From positions 1 to 44,927 of IMG/VR virus record IMGVR_UViG_3300025889_000209: 44,927 nt of DNA; one strand, given 5' to 3'. This document shows, piece after piece, positions 17,705 to 29,400 of the stretch; the stretch's first letter is position 1; each line of letters starts with the position of its first letter. Under the pieces are notes generated by a model, which saw nothing but the letters and a program-made list of their open reading frames with translations, was not told the DNA's origin and searched no databases. This DNA is from a virus. Both the position numbers and the translations under genes were made by a program.

Positions 17705-18856
17705 ATGGCACTTTTGACTTCTCCTGGGACGAGCGCCACGCCGACGACGTCAGTAACGACGACGCCAAGTCCTGACGTTCAGCCCTACGCGCAGGATGTA
17801 CTGCAAAAAGGGCAAGCGCTTATTGATGCTGGAACCCCCGCGTACACAGGTAAGATGACGGCGGGTACGTCAGACCTACAGAACCAAGCATGGCAAGGGT
17901 TGTCTAATCTGACGCTACCCAGTTCGTTGAAAGAATCCGGTTCGCGCTTGGGTGACCTAAGCCAGCAGGCATCAAACTACCGATTTGATCCGTCAACGGT
18001 CACCACGTACATGAACCCGTACATCCAGAATGCGCTAAACCCGCAGCTGGAGGAGTTGCGTCGGCAATCGCAGATCAACCTGCAGCCGTATCTGGCCAAG
18101 CTAACGCAAGCTGGTGGTTATGGTGGTGGCCGGGAAGCTATTTTGAGAAGCGAGGCCAACCGTAATTTGCTGCAAGAGCAATCCAAAGTAACGAGCCAGG
18201 GATACAAAGACGCCTACGACAACGCCATGAAGGCGGCGCAGTATGCGTCTGACCTGGGGCTTAAAGGGATCACGACTGGAATTCAAGGAAGCCAAGCGCA
18301 GGGCAACGTTGGGGCTCAGGAAGCTCAATACGGGTTGCAAAACCTGCAGGCGCTGTCCACGGCAGGCAAGACCCAGCAGGAACAGGAGCAAGCTGGATTG
18401 AATGCTCAGTACAACGAGTTCCTGCGCCAGCTCAAGTACACGCCCGAAATGTTGAAGACTCAGGCAGATCTGATTCGTAACATGCCTGGAGGCACAACGG
18501 TTAACACGTACAGTGCCCAACCCAGCACGCTGCAGCAACTGGTTGGCTCGTCGGCAGGTGTTGCATCGATTGTCAAGAACATGAAGGAAGCCGGCATAAC
18601 GCCGGACGTCATTGCAAAAACGCTAAAGTCGTTGGGTATTAATTTCAATTCTGGAGATACCTACAGTACTAACCCGAGCGACTATGCAAATTTCCCGGAT
18701 TACATCGGAGGAACTCCTGGAGCCGATACAGTTAATCCAGATGATTATGCAAATTTCCCTGATTACATTGGTGGCGGGATCGATACAGTTCTTCCAGAAG
18801 ATTACGCAAATTTCCCTGATTACATTGGCGGGACTCCTTCGAGGGATGAAGAATGA
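17705..18856 (+). CDS. Internal virion protein with C-terminal triple repeat, 383 residues
   Basis: Mostly helical and Gln/Ala/Leu-rich: after a Thr/Pro-rich start come YMNPYIQNALNPQLEELRRQ and LTQAGGYGGGREAILRSEAN, segments typical of small internal or ejection proteins of environmental podoviruses. The C-terminal ~65 residues contain three units of DYANFPDYIGG spaced 19-21 residues apart. AAGGAAG precedes ATG 17705, and the stop overlaps the next ATG (ATGA at 18853). Its place between two other ejection-type proteins supports the role; the function of the triple repeat is unknown. Confidence 0.78.
   Translation: MALLTSPGTSATPTTSVTTTPSPDVQPYAQDVLQKGQALIDAGTPAYTGKMTAGTSDLQNQAWQGLSNLTLPSSLKESGSRLGDLSQQASNYRFDPSTVTTYMNPYIQNALNPQLEELRRQSQINLQPYLAKLTQAGGYGGGREAILRSEANRNLLQEQSKVTSQGYKDAYDNAMKAAQYASDLGLKGITTGIQGSQAQGNVGAQEAQYGLQNLQALSTAGKTQQEQEQAGLNAQYNEFLRQLKYTPEMLKTQADLIRNMPGGTTVNTYSAQPSTLQQLVGSSAGVASIVKNMKEAGITPDVIAKTLKSLGINFNSGDTYSTNPSDYANFPDYIGGTPGADTVNPDDYANFPDYIGGGIDTVLPEDYANFPDYIGGTPSRDEE
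18670..18835 (+). repeat. Three C-terminal DYANFPDYIGG repeats
   Basis: Three units begin near 18677, 18740 and 18797; each contains the DNA string GCAAATTTCCC[GT]GATTACAT. Units two and three are nearly identical at the DNA level, so the last duplication is recent. Confidence 0.85.
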
Positions 18857-20475
18857 GCGAAGCATCACAAAACCTGATTGAAATTCAGTCGCTTCTGCAA
18901 AACCCGACTCGGGTTTCAACGCTGGATTTGATGAACTACGCCAACGGGTCCAACCCGGCGGTGCCTTCATTTCTTGCGCTCATGGAGCTGAGCCGACGTA
19001 GCCAAATTGAAAGAACGTCGCAAGACTTCAATGGCCCGCAGGCGTCGGTAAAAGACCAGACCATCGCCGCGCTTACGGGTCGGGGACAGCCCCAGCCAGC
19101 CAACCCAACGTTGCCGGCACAGGGCGCGAGCTTGGCTTCTGCGGCACCGATGGTTAACCCTACCCAGGCACCTCAGCAGGTTAACCCCACGCAAGCGCCC
19201 CAGCAGGTGAACCCAACGGCGACGCCGATGCAGGCGGCTAGCGGTGGGTTGATGTCCATCCCTGTCAACAACATGTTCAAAGCCAAGAGCTACGCTACTG
19301 GCGGAATCGTGGCGTTTGATGGGGGCGGAAGCACCAACGATGAGTTTAGGAAGTCCGAGCGGGAGTACCGCCGCGACCTGGAAATGATGAGGCCGGACTC
19401 TGATAAAGAGCCCCCAATTAAATATCCGCCCCGGGCCACATACAAGCTGGGCAATCAAACGATCCAAGGCCCGCGCAGCCAAGAGGAAATCTTTGCTGGC
19501 CTGCCTACGATCCCGCGTCCGCAAGCCACCCGTCCTGAAGACATGACTGTTGAGCAGGCAGCGGCACGGCAAAAGGAAATCCAAAGGGTTGCCGGCGTGT
19601 CCGAAGACCCATATGCCGAGGCAAGGGCATATCAAAAGGGCATCGAGGAGCGCCAGGCTGAAGAGCGCAAGGGCAATGCACTCGAACGCTTGATGGCCCA
19701 GGCTGAGGCCTTTGCTACGGCTGATCCCACCAAAGGGTTTGGCTATCAAGCGGCGGCAAGCTCAAAAGCATCCCGGGGTTTGGAGGCTGAGCAACGCGCT
19801 ATCCGCGAAAAGCAAGACGCTCTTAATCTGGACTTCCGCCGTAACCTGGCCAAGGAAGACGATGCTCGTCGGCGCGGCGATGCTAATGGCATTACTGCGG
19901 CGCTTAAGCAGCAAAAAGATGACCAGGCTGCTTATGACAAGCTGGAGATGGATTACCAGCGGTTGGAGCAAGGGCGTTACACAACGGCGGCAAACATTTA
20001 TCAGGCCGAAGCCACTGCTGCCAAGATGCCGATTGATATCTTCCAAGCGGATACAGCTCGCCGTAATGGTGAGTCATCCGCAGACTATCACAGGCGGATG
20101 GCTGCAGTCTCCGAACGCAATGCTGCGACTAATGAAGCGCGTGAAAAGCGGGAGGATGAATCTAAGCCTACGGCTGATGAAATTAATCGCAACCGCATTT
20201 TGGCGAGAGTATCCCAAGACCCAGTCGTCAGACAGTTGTCAAAGAGCATGGAAGGCCTGGATCCTTCAACCCCTGAGTATCACCAAATTGAAATGGCTAT
20301 TTACAACAGGATGAAGGCCTACTTTGCGGGGTTTGAACATTTGCTGCCGCCCAAACCCGAGGCGGTTGCGCCGTTGCCTCCAAGACCAAGGACAGGATTC
20401 TTTGGTGGTCGTCCTGCGCCAGCTCCAGCTCCAGCTACAATTCCGCCTGGGTGGACGGTTCAGGTGCAGCCATAA
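18853..20475 (+). CDS. Internal virion protein, 540 residues
   Basis: About residues 90-125 contain a short tandem repeat (NPTQAPQQV), followed by ASGGLMSIPVNNMFKAKSYA and TGGIVAFDGGG, related in style to the GGLMSLAGGG segment of the 783-residue protein. About 150-450 is highly charged and helical (KREYRRD, EARAYQKGIEERQAEERKG, RNLAKEDDARRRGDANG), suggesting a long coiled coil. The end is Pro-rich. It is coupled to the previous gene by ATGA and followed after 10 bases by the polyvalent protein gene. Ejection into the host with the DNA is inferred from composition and position. Confidence 0.78.
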   Translation: MSEASQNLIEIQSLLQNPTRVSTLDLMNYANGSNPAVPSFLALMELSRRSQIERTSQDFNGPQASVKDQTIAALTGRGQPQPANPTLPAQGASLASAAPMVNPTQAPQQVNPTQAPQQVNPTATPMQAASGGLMSIPVNNMFKAKSYATGGIVAFDGGGSTNDEFRKSEREYRRDLEMMRPDSDKEPPIKYPPRATYKLGNQTIQGPRSQEEIFAGLPTIPRPQATRPEDMTVEQAAARQKEIQRVAGVSEDPYAEARAYQKGIEERQAEERKGNALERLMAQAEAFATADPTKGFGYQAAASSKASRGLEAEQRAIREKQDALNLDFRRNLAKEDDARRRGDANGITAALKQQKDDQAAYDKLEMDYQRLEQGRYTTAANIYQAEATAAKMPIDIFQADTARRNGESSADYHRRMAAVSERNAATNEAREKREDESKPTADEINRNRILARVSQDPVVRQLSKSMEGLDPSTPEYHQIEMAIYNRMKAYFAGFEHLLPPKPEAVAPLPPRPRTGFFGGRPAPAPAPATIPPGWTVQVQP

Positions 20476-20485
20476 GGGAAATTAA

Positions 20486-23400
20486 ATGCCTACATTTGTA
20501 TTTACCGCGCCGGACGGTAAAACCTACACGGTTAATGGACCTGAAGGTGCGACGGCAGATCAGGCATTTGGCATTCTTCAACAGCAACTAAGCGCACAAG
20601 CCGCGGCACCAGCCGCTCAACCACCTGCTGCCCAACCGCCAGCGGCAGAGCCGCAGCCTGGAGCAGCGCCGCAGGTCTTTAACGCCCAAGATTATTTGGA
20701 GGCTGTTGAAAAGCGCAAATTAGAAAACCCGGATCGTTCCGCTGGTGACATTGCTGTAGATGTCGGCATCACATTCCTCAAGGGCGTAATTGGTTTGCCG
20801 GAGGCTTTTGTTGGCTTGGCAGATATTCCAACTGCTGGCTACATTGGCAAAATTCTTGAAAACGCAGGCTTCAAACCAAAAGAAGCCAAAGCCATTCTTG
20901 ACAGTTACCTGTCAGAAGCACAGCAAGCGGCCAACAGAAAGGTCAGAGAAGCTGAAGGCTTCGGAGGCACGGTTGCCGCTGCCCTGCAAAACCCAAGCGT
21001 GGTTGCAACATCGATTGGCGAGTCCTTGCCCCAGATGATTGGTGGCGCTGGCGTAGCTCGCAAGATGCTGCAGTACGGCTCCAAAGCGGCGGGTGTTGGT
21101 GCGGGCGCCGTGGGTCCAACGCTGCCAGGCGTTCTCTCACGCACTGTCGGTGAGAAGCTCGCCCCTGTCGTGGCCGGTGCCGCTGGTGAGGGTTTGTTGG
21201 GCGCTGGTTCTGCTGCGGAAGAGCTGCGTCAGGATTCAAAGACCGGTCTTCTGAGCGGCAGGGAAATCGTCTCTTCTATTGGCTCCGGTGTTGGTACGGC
21301 TTTATTCGGCCTGGCCGGTGGCCGCTTGGCCCAAAAACTTGGCTTTGACGACATCGACACTTTGCTGGCGACTGGCGTGTCAAGAGGCCCGGCAAAATCG
21401 GTTGGCGACTTTGCCAAGAAAGCCGCCGCTTCTGGTGTATCGGAGGGTTTGTTTGAAGAGATGCCGCAGTCTGCGCAAGAGCAGATGTGGATGAACTACG
21501 CCACTGGAAAGCCGCTGATGGATGGCGTGCCAGAGGCGATGGGCATGGGCCTGGTGACTGGCGCGGCCATGGGTATTGGTGGCGTTGGAGCTGGCTCAGC
21601 ACTGAACCGTCTGCGCCGTGGAAGAGATGGTACAGCCGAGACTGGTGCTCCTCCCGAGCGGATAGAACCTACCGGCCTGCCTGGACTGCAAACACCGCCC
21701 GCTGGTCCTGCACCGGCGGCTCCTCCGACCCTCGAAGACCAGGTTAACGAACTGCTGCGAACCGCGGAGACCCCGCCTGCAGAGTCGGCAACCCCGGCAA
21801 CAACTGCAGCAGAAGAAGCTGCACAGGATCAAAACGCTCTGCTCGAAGAGCTGCGCGTCATCATGGGCGGCGAGCCCAGAGTGGAACAAGTTCCAGCAAC
21901 CCCAGGAGAAACCATTGGCGCTCAAGCCCCTCAAGCCATCGAAGCAGAAGCGCAAGGACAAGAAGCTCCCGCCGCCGCCCCAGCAGTAAACCAAGAACTG
22001 GAAAACCGGTTCAACGCTGTTGTTCAGTCGTACCGCGATGCCGGTATGGATGAGAACGCCAGGCTGACAGAAGCCGGGCGCAACCTTGGCGGCAAGCCTG
22101 GTGAGTTGACCGAGCAGCGCGTTGCCGATGCTGAGCAAATTGCCAGCAGGTTGATCAGGCAGAACAACCTCATCAAAGGGGCTGAGGCCGGGACCAACGA
22201 GCCGGTCGAGCCGCGCATGCGTACAGTTGCCGACCTGTATCAAACGAAGTATGAAGATGCTTCGGGTGATGTTGTGCCCAAAGATGTCCAGCAAATGGTT
22301 CTGGACAAGGTCAATGGCTATGTCAAGCAACTTGCAGACAAAGGCGTTCAACTGGAAGAGGTTGATGCCCGCTTTCCAAAAGATCTGCTAGACATAAAGT
22401 CAAACATGATGAGGTTGACGGGAACGTTTATGCGTTACGCCAACCAGCTCAAAGCGGTTACCAAAGATTACAAGCGAGCCAACTTTGCTCAGTTTGAGCA
22501 GGCCGAGCAAGATCTTGGGCAAATGCTTGGCGTTGACCTGCGTGAGATGCGCGAGCCAACGCCCAAAAAACCTGAGCAGTTGCTGAGCGAAGCAACGGAT
22601 GCTGAGCTTGAATCGGCGATGAAGGAGCGGAGTGATTCGCCAGTTTCTCAGCTGTATCCCGGAGATATCCAAGCTGAAATTGACCGGCGCAAAGCTGCGA
22701 AGCCGCAAGCCCCAGAAATTACAGTTGATGAAGCACTTGCTAAACAAGCAGATGCTTTGGACAAATTAAAAAAGGCGCAAGCAAAAGACGACAAGCTAAG
22801 TAATTCTTTGCCAACAAATGATCCTCGCTTAATTAAAGCAAGGGAAGAACTTAATAAAGCAGACAAAGAAGTAAGTGATGCTACGAAAGTAGCTGCAGAT
22901 GCTATTAGTGCTCGTGAGGAAAAGACGGCCAAGCCGCAGAAGGAGCAAGCTCCGTCGGTAGAGCCAGAGGCCGCCGCCAAAGCCAAGGCTCAGCAGGATA
23001 TCGAGGACGCCCTCGGTGACCTGGGTGACATCCTTGGCAAGGGCACGCGCCTGAACATCGTTCCCGAGCAAGAGCAAAAACTCATCCCCGTCCTGACCAA
23101 GCTCATGGACGCGGCCTTCCGCCTTGGGTATATCAAGTTCAAGGAAGCGGCCAGGTACGTGATGAACCTGATCCGCCAGAAGCTGGGCAAGGATGTTGCA
23201 GACGAGATCACGATTGACCACCTGCAGGGCGCGTACATCGGTATGGCCGGCAAGTATCAGGATCAGGGAGCCAGCAGCAAGAAGGACGTTGTTTCTGTTG
23301 ATTCCTTGGATGAGCTGGAAGAAGCCGAGCAAGCGCCTGCAGAGGAAGCTCCTGCGGCCAAGCCTGGCATTACTGATGCCAAGGTAGTTGAGCAGCTGCG

Positions 23401-26400
23401 CGACCGCTTGATCGGCGGTGATGGGTTCAAGTCAATTGTCGAAGCCCGCAAGTTCATTGAAGAGCTGACTGGAAAGAAGATCGAGCCTGGCACTACTGAC
23501 GCCAAGGTCGCCGACGAGGTGGTCGAGGCCGCCGTGGTTATGGCTGCCAGGGAAATCATCCAGGCAGGCCGGGCTCAGGGCCGCAGCCCCCAGGTTATCT
23601 ATGACCGCCTGGTGGACCTGTATAACCGCCAGCCCAACCTGGGCGTGCGCACCTCGACCAGCGTGGCCAACCAGGCCTACTCGACCCCTGCGCCGTTGGC
23701 GTTTATCGCGTCTGAGCTGGCCGGCATCACGAACGACACCACGGTCTACGAGCCCACTGCTGGCAACGGCATGCTGGTGATCGGTGCCGCTGAGGGCAAG
23801 CTGACACTCAACGAGCTGAACGACGACCGGTTCGCAATGCTCAAGCAGCTGTTCCCGAACGCCACGGTTACCCAAGGCAATGCTTTGGAATCCAAGGTCA
23901 AGCCTGGATCGTTTGATGTGGTCATCGAGAACCCGCCGTTTGGCAAGGTTGGCGACATCAGCAACATCGACCACGACATTGCAAACCAGTCTCTGCTGGC
24001 GATGATGCCCGATGGCCGGGCGGTGCTGATCCTTGGCGGCGTGCAAGCAACCACTGAGGAAGGCCGGCGCGAAGGCTATCGCGGCAAGGCCAAGCGCGAG
24101 TTCTACTACGACCTGTACAACAAGTACAACGTCGTCGATCACTTTACTGCTGGCGGCAACCTGTACGCTAAGCAAGGAACCACCTACCCCGTTGATGTCA
24201 TCGTGATTGACGGGGTGGGCAAATCGCAGCGTGACCTGCCCGCGGCTGACCTGCCGCAGCTGATCACGTCCTACGAACAACTGAAGGAGAAGCTAAATGA
24301 TCGCGTGGTACCCGGAGAATCTCAACGCCCCAGCGCAACTGACAGCGGTCCTGGTACAGGCGGGGAAACTGGAGAAGAAGGAGTGGCTGGAGGCGCTGGC
24401 CGACCGGGTGGTGGATCTGGCACTGGCGGAGGACGACCCACTAGAGGCGTCCAACCTGGCGTGTCTGAAGATGGGGCTCCCCAAGGTGGACGACCCGGAA
24501 CAACTGGGAGCCTCACTGGTGCAGCACAACCTGGAGCTCAGGACGTTTCTGAACCTGTCGGAGATCGCGGAGCAGTGGCCGGCCCAGGTGAGCAAACCCC
24601 TGGAGGGCGCAAAGGAAGCGCTGAAGGAGTCGGACCTGGACCTCTGGGTGGAGTTAGCGTTGTCGCAGGCGAGCGGGTCGGATCTGGATTAACAGACCGC
24701 GCTGGCCAGGAAACCGAAACGGCTGGACAAGTTACTTATAACCCGCACTCAATGGCCAATTCGGTCGGCACTCTTGTGCCCCGCGCCATGGCCGATTCGA
24801 TTGAGCAGTCGCTGGCAAAGGTTGAAGCCGACAAGGGCAGTTTGGATGATTACGTCGCTACGTCTTTGGAAATGGATCCTGAGACGGTGCGCGAGTTGTT
24901 CTCCGCCGAGCAGATTGATGCGCTAGCACTGGCAATTAAAAACGCTGAGGAAGGCAAGGGCTTCATCATTGGCGACCAAACGGGCATTGGTAAGGGCCGT
25001 GTTGTGGCCGGCATGATCCGTTACGCCCTGGTCAATGACAAGATCCCAATCTTCGTCACGGAAAAGCCGAACCTGTATTCGGACATGATCCGCGACTTGG
25101 ACGACATCGGCATGACCGATGAGCTGGCGCTAGACACAGCCAAGCCAAAGATCCTGATCACAAACTCTGACGCCAAGATTCCGTACACCCTGCTGCGCAC
25201 GGTCAATGGCGAGATCACGGAAAACAACCTGACGCTCAAGGCGCCCAAAACCGGGGCGGCCATGGAGGGCGTGCTCAAGAAGATGCAGGCTGATGACAGC
25301 CTGGGCGATTTCAAAGTCATCTTCACCACATACAGCCAGCTGCAAACTGTCAAAGGGAAGATGACGGAGCGCATGCGGTTTGTCAGCCACTTTGGCGCAG
25401 CCAATTACATGATCTTCGACGAAAGCCACAACGCTGGCGGCGCCGGAGAGCAGCAGGCTCGAACCAAAGAACAGCGCGAAAAAGAGAAGAACGGCGAAAG
25501 TTTGGTCACAGGGCGTGCGGCGTTTGTCCGCGACTTGGTCCGCAAGGCATTCGGCACGTTCTTCTCATCGGCCACTTACGCTAAGCGCCCGGACGTGATG
25601 GATCTTTACTCCAGCACGGACATGAAGCTGGCCGTAGACAAGATCTCTGACCTGGCTGACGCCATCAAGAACGGCGGCATTCCGATGCAGCAGGCCGTGG
25701 CCAAGATGCTGACCCAAGTGGGCCAGTACATTCGCCGCGAGCGCACCTTTGCTGGCGTGTCCTACGACACCCAGGAAACAAAGGTGGACAAGCAAACTGC
25801 CGAGAACATGGCCACCTCGATGCGCGACATCCTGGCCTTCTCGCGCATGAAGGAAGCCGTCGTCAAGGGCATCCAAAAGGAGTTCGACAAGCAGGGAGCC
25901 AAGCTCGGCGAAGTAGGCGAAAGAACCAAGGTGCAGAGCGCCAACTTTGGCTCAATCATGCACAACTTGATTGACCAGATGCTGCTGTCGCTCAAAGCTC
26001 AGGACAGTGTGCGTCATGCCATCGAGCGCTTGAAGGCTGGCGAGAAGGTCGTTATGACCGTCAGCAACACGATGGGCTCATTCCTGAAGACCTATGCCGA
26101 CGACATGAACCTGTCGGTTGGCGACAAAGTCGAGCTGTCCTTTGCTGATCTGTACGAGCGCTATCTTGAGAAGCAGCGCATGATCAAGATCAAGCGCCCG
26201 GGCGGCAAAGTAGAAGAATACAGACTGACTGACGAAGACCTTGGCCCTCAGCTTGTTGATGAGTTCAACCGTATCAAGGAGTTCATTGCGGGCGCTGGGT
26301 TTGGATCCGCTCCGATCAGTCCGATTGACTACATGCATGCCGAGCTTCGCAAGGCGGGGTACAAGACGGAGGAGATCACTGGCCGCGATATGGTGGTGAG

Positions 26401-29400
26401 CTATGAGTCTGGCGCACCCATCCTTTCAAAGCGGTCATCTGACATTCGCCAACGGGTCAATGCTGTAAAGGCGTTTAACAGCGGCGCTGCTGATGTAATC
26501 ATCCTGAACCAGGCTGGTTCAACCGGTCTGTCGTTGCACGCTTCGAGCAAGGTCAAAGATCAGCGCAAGCGCCACATGATCATTGTCCAACCGGAAAAGA
26601 ACATTGATACCCACATGCAGATGTTGGGCCGTGTTCACCGCACGGGACAGGTTATTGCCCCGGCTTACTCGCAGATGATGGCCGACATCCCTGCAGAGAT
26701 GCGCCCGGCTGCCGTGCTGCTCAAGAAGATGGCCAGCTTGAACGCCAATACCACGGCGTCTCGCAAATCCGCTGTTACCGCTGAAGGTGCCGTTGACTTC
26801 ATGAACGACTACGGCGGCCAGGTTGTGCAAGAGTATTTGCGCGACAACCCCGATGTCTACACTGCTATCGGTGGGAAAGTTGTGGTCGAGCTGGCGGAAG
26901 ATCCGACCGAAGCCAACGAAGACGACATCCGCAAGTTCACTGGCTACATTCCAATTCTGCCCATCGAGCAGCAGGAAGAAATTTACAAAGACCTGATTGA
27001 TCGCTACAACGAGCTGATCGAGCGCGAAGACAGCATGGGCACCAACAAGTTGGAAGCCAAAGCTAAAGACCTCGATGCCAAAACCATTGAGTCCAAGCAG
27101 ATCACTGAGGACAAGGGCGATCCGTCTGTGTTTGCCCAACCCGCCTTCATGGAGCGGGTGGACGTTAAACGCACATTCAAGCCGTTTTCCAAGCAGGAAG
27201 TTCTGCAGCTGGTTAAAGAAAAGCTACAAGGCCTAACCACATCTGAGTTCCGCAATAGCATTTTGGGGAACGTCAGGGAGCGAGCTGGCGAGTATGGCCG
27301 CAACCGTGTCGCCGAAATGCAGGCGGCGCCTGAGCCAAATCCTGTGGCTATTGAGAAGTTCAAGAATGATTTGAACGCTCAAAACGCTCACATCAGGACG
27401 GTCATTGACACGTATCCGATTGGCACACCAGTTTCCATCAAGAACAACAAAGGCGTGTTCATGTATGGGGTGGTGACCAACATCGAAAACAAGGGCAAGA
27501 CCAAGAACCCGGTGGCTGGCTCTGACTGGAAGATGACCTTGGCCCTGGCCAACGGCGAGGACAAGTCAATCACGGTGTCGTTCTCCCAGATTGGGACCAC
27601 CTACACCCTGGCCAGGCAGGACTACGAAGTTCAGTGGCTCAACCCTGAGACGTTGCAGGCCGAGCGCATCCCGTTGATTGACCTGTTTGACAAGGGTGCA
27701 ACCGTCCGCCGCGAGAAGCGTTGGATGGTGACGGGCAACATCCTGGCCGGCTACGCTGCCGTGGATAACATAGGGCAGATCCTGACCTACACGAAGGAAG
27801 ACGGCACCACGGGCCAGGGCATCCTGATGCCGCGCACGTTTGACTTCGAGAAGCAGCAGAAGAACGCGCCGGTCAAGCTCAGCAGCGTGGCCAAGGTAAT
27901 GGCGTTCTTCGAAAAGTTTGGCGTCAACTCCGAGGTCAGCACAGATAACGGCTTGCTAAAAATCAAACGTGTTGGGCTGGAACGCTATCGGGTCACTGTC
28001 CCCAGCTCCAAGCGTGAAGGTGGCTCGTACTTCCTGGATAAGGATTTGATCGAGCGCACGGGGCAGTTCGTAAAGAGCGGACCGTCCATGAATGTGATGG
28101 TCTATGGCGCCGGCGATGTAGAGTCGGCGATCCAATACATCATTTCGGAGCGCGAAGAATCCTTCGTGGCCGTGAGCGACAAGCAAGAGGCCCGCGAAGC
28201 ATTCCAAACCCCTCTCAGGAACATCGAGCCTAGTGCCGAGATGCTCATGCAGAACCCGACGGAAGCGTTGGTGTTCGACCGCAAGGCGCTGATTGCCAAG
28301 TACAAGGAGATGCGCCAGCGTCGGGCCGCCATCATGAAGCGGTTCCAAAAAGGGCAAGCCGGCCTGTCAGAGCAGCGCGAGATGCAGCAGCTGGCCAATG
28401 AACTCCAGCAGCTGAAGGCAGAAGTCGATATGACCAAGCCAGAGAAGCGCTCGGCAAGGGACTTCTTCCGCAAGGCTACGGATGAGTGGGCAGATGGCAA
28501 CATCAGTGATGACGTGTACGCCGTCATTGAAACCCTGTACAGGAAGTTCCCGTTTGTCCTGGAGCAGCTCAAGCTGTCCGTTAAGCAGGGGGGAGAGGGA
28601 AGAATTAGCCAAGTGATGGGTGAGTTCTTTGCAATGGGCCGCCTTGTCCGCCTGTACAAAGGCACTAACGGCGTTATTGATCCCATGACTGCCCGCCATG
28701 AGATCGTTCATTCGCTTGAACAGATGATGTCGGACGAGGCCTCTATGGCCGTGGTGGACGACTGGATGAAGAAGCTGCAGCAAGCAGCCAGCAAGGACAA
28801 GACAGAAGCCGGCCAAAAGTTTTTTGCTGCGGTTTTGGAGTTCATCAATAACCCCAACGAACAAACCTATGACGCAGCTACTGATGCGCTGCCGTCTATG
28901 GAGTACTACCAGTACCTGAACCCGTCGGAGTACTGGGCTGTCAATGCCGAGAAGCTGATGAAGCGCAAGCTCGGCAGCGCCTGGGATCGGTTTGTTCTGG
29001 CAATTAAGAAGATGTACGAGGGGCTCAAGTCCCTGATCGGGTTTGATAACCAGTACGTAATCCATCGCACGTTCGATGACATCATGAACGCTCGGGCGGA
29101 GCGCGTTACCAAGCGCGTACTGGCTGATTACGTTGGGATGGTGTCCATCCCCCTGGCTAACATTGACAACACCAGGCGCAACTACAAGGGCGGCCCGGCC
29201 CCACTGGCCACCTGGACGTCCCCCAACGAGTCTCGCCTGGACAACTTCATTTACAAGTACCAGGACAAGCACGTCGATACCAAGCGGATGCAGGAAGCCG
29301 TCTCAAACGAGATCGGCGACATCCAGGATGGCCTCGATACGTACATGAAGGAGGAGCTGTACCACGGGCGCGTGGCCAAGCAGACGCAGGACTTCCTGAA

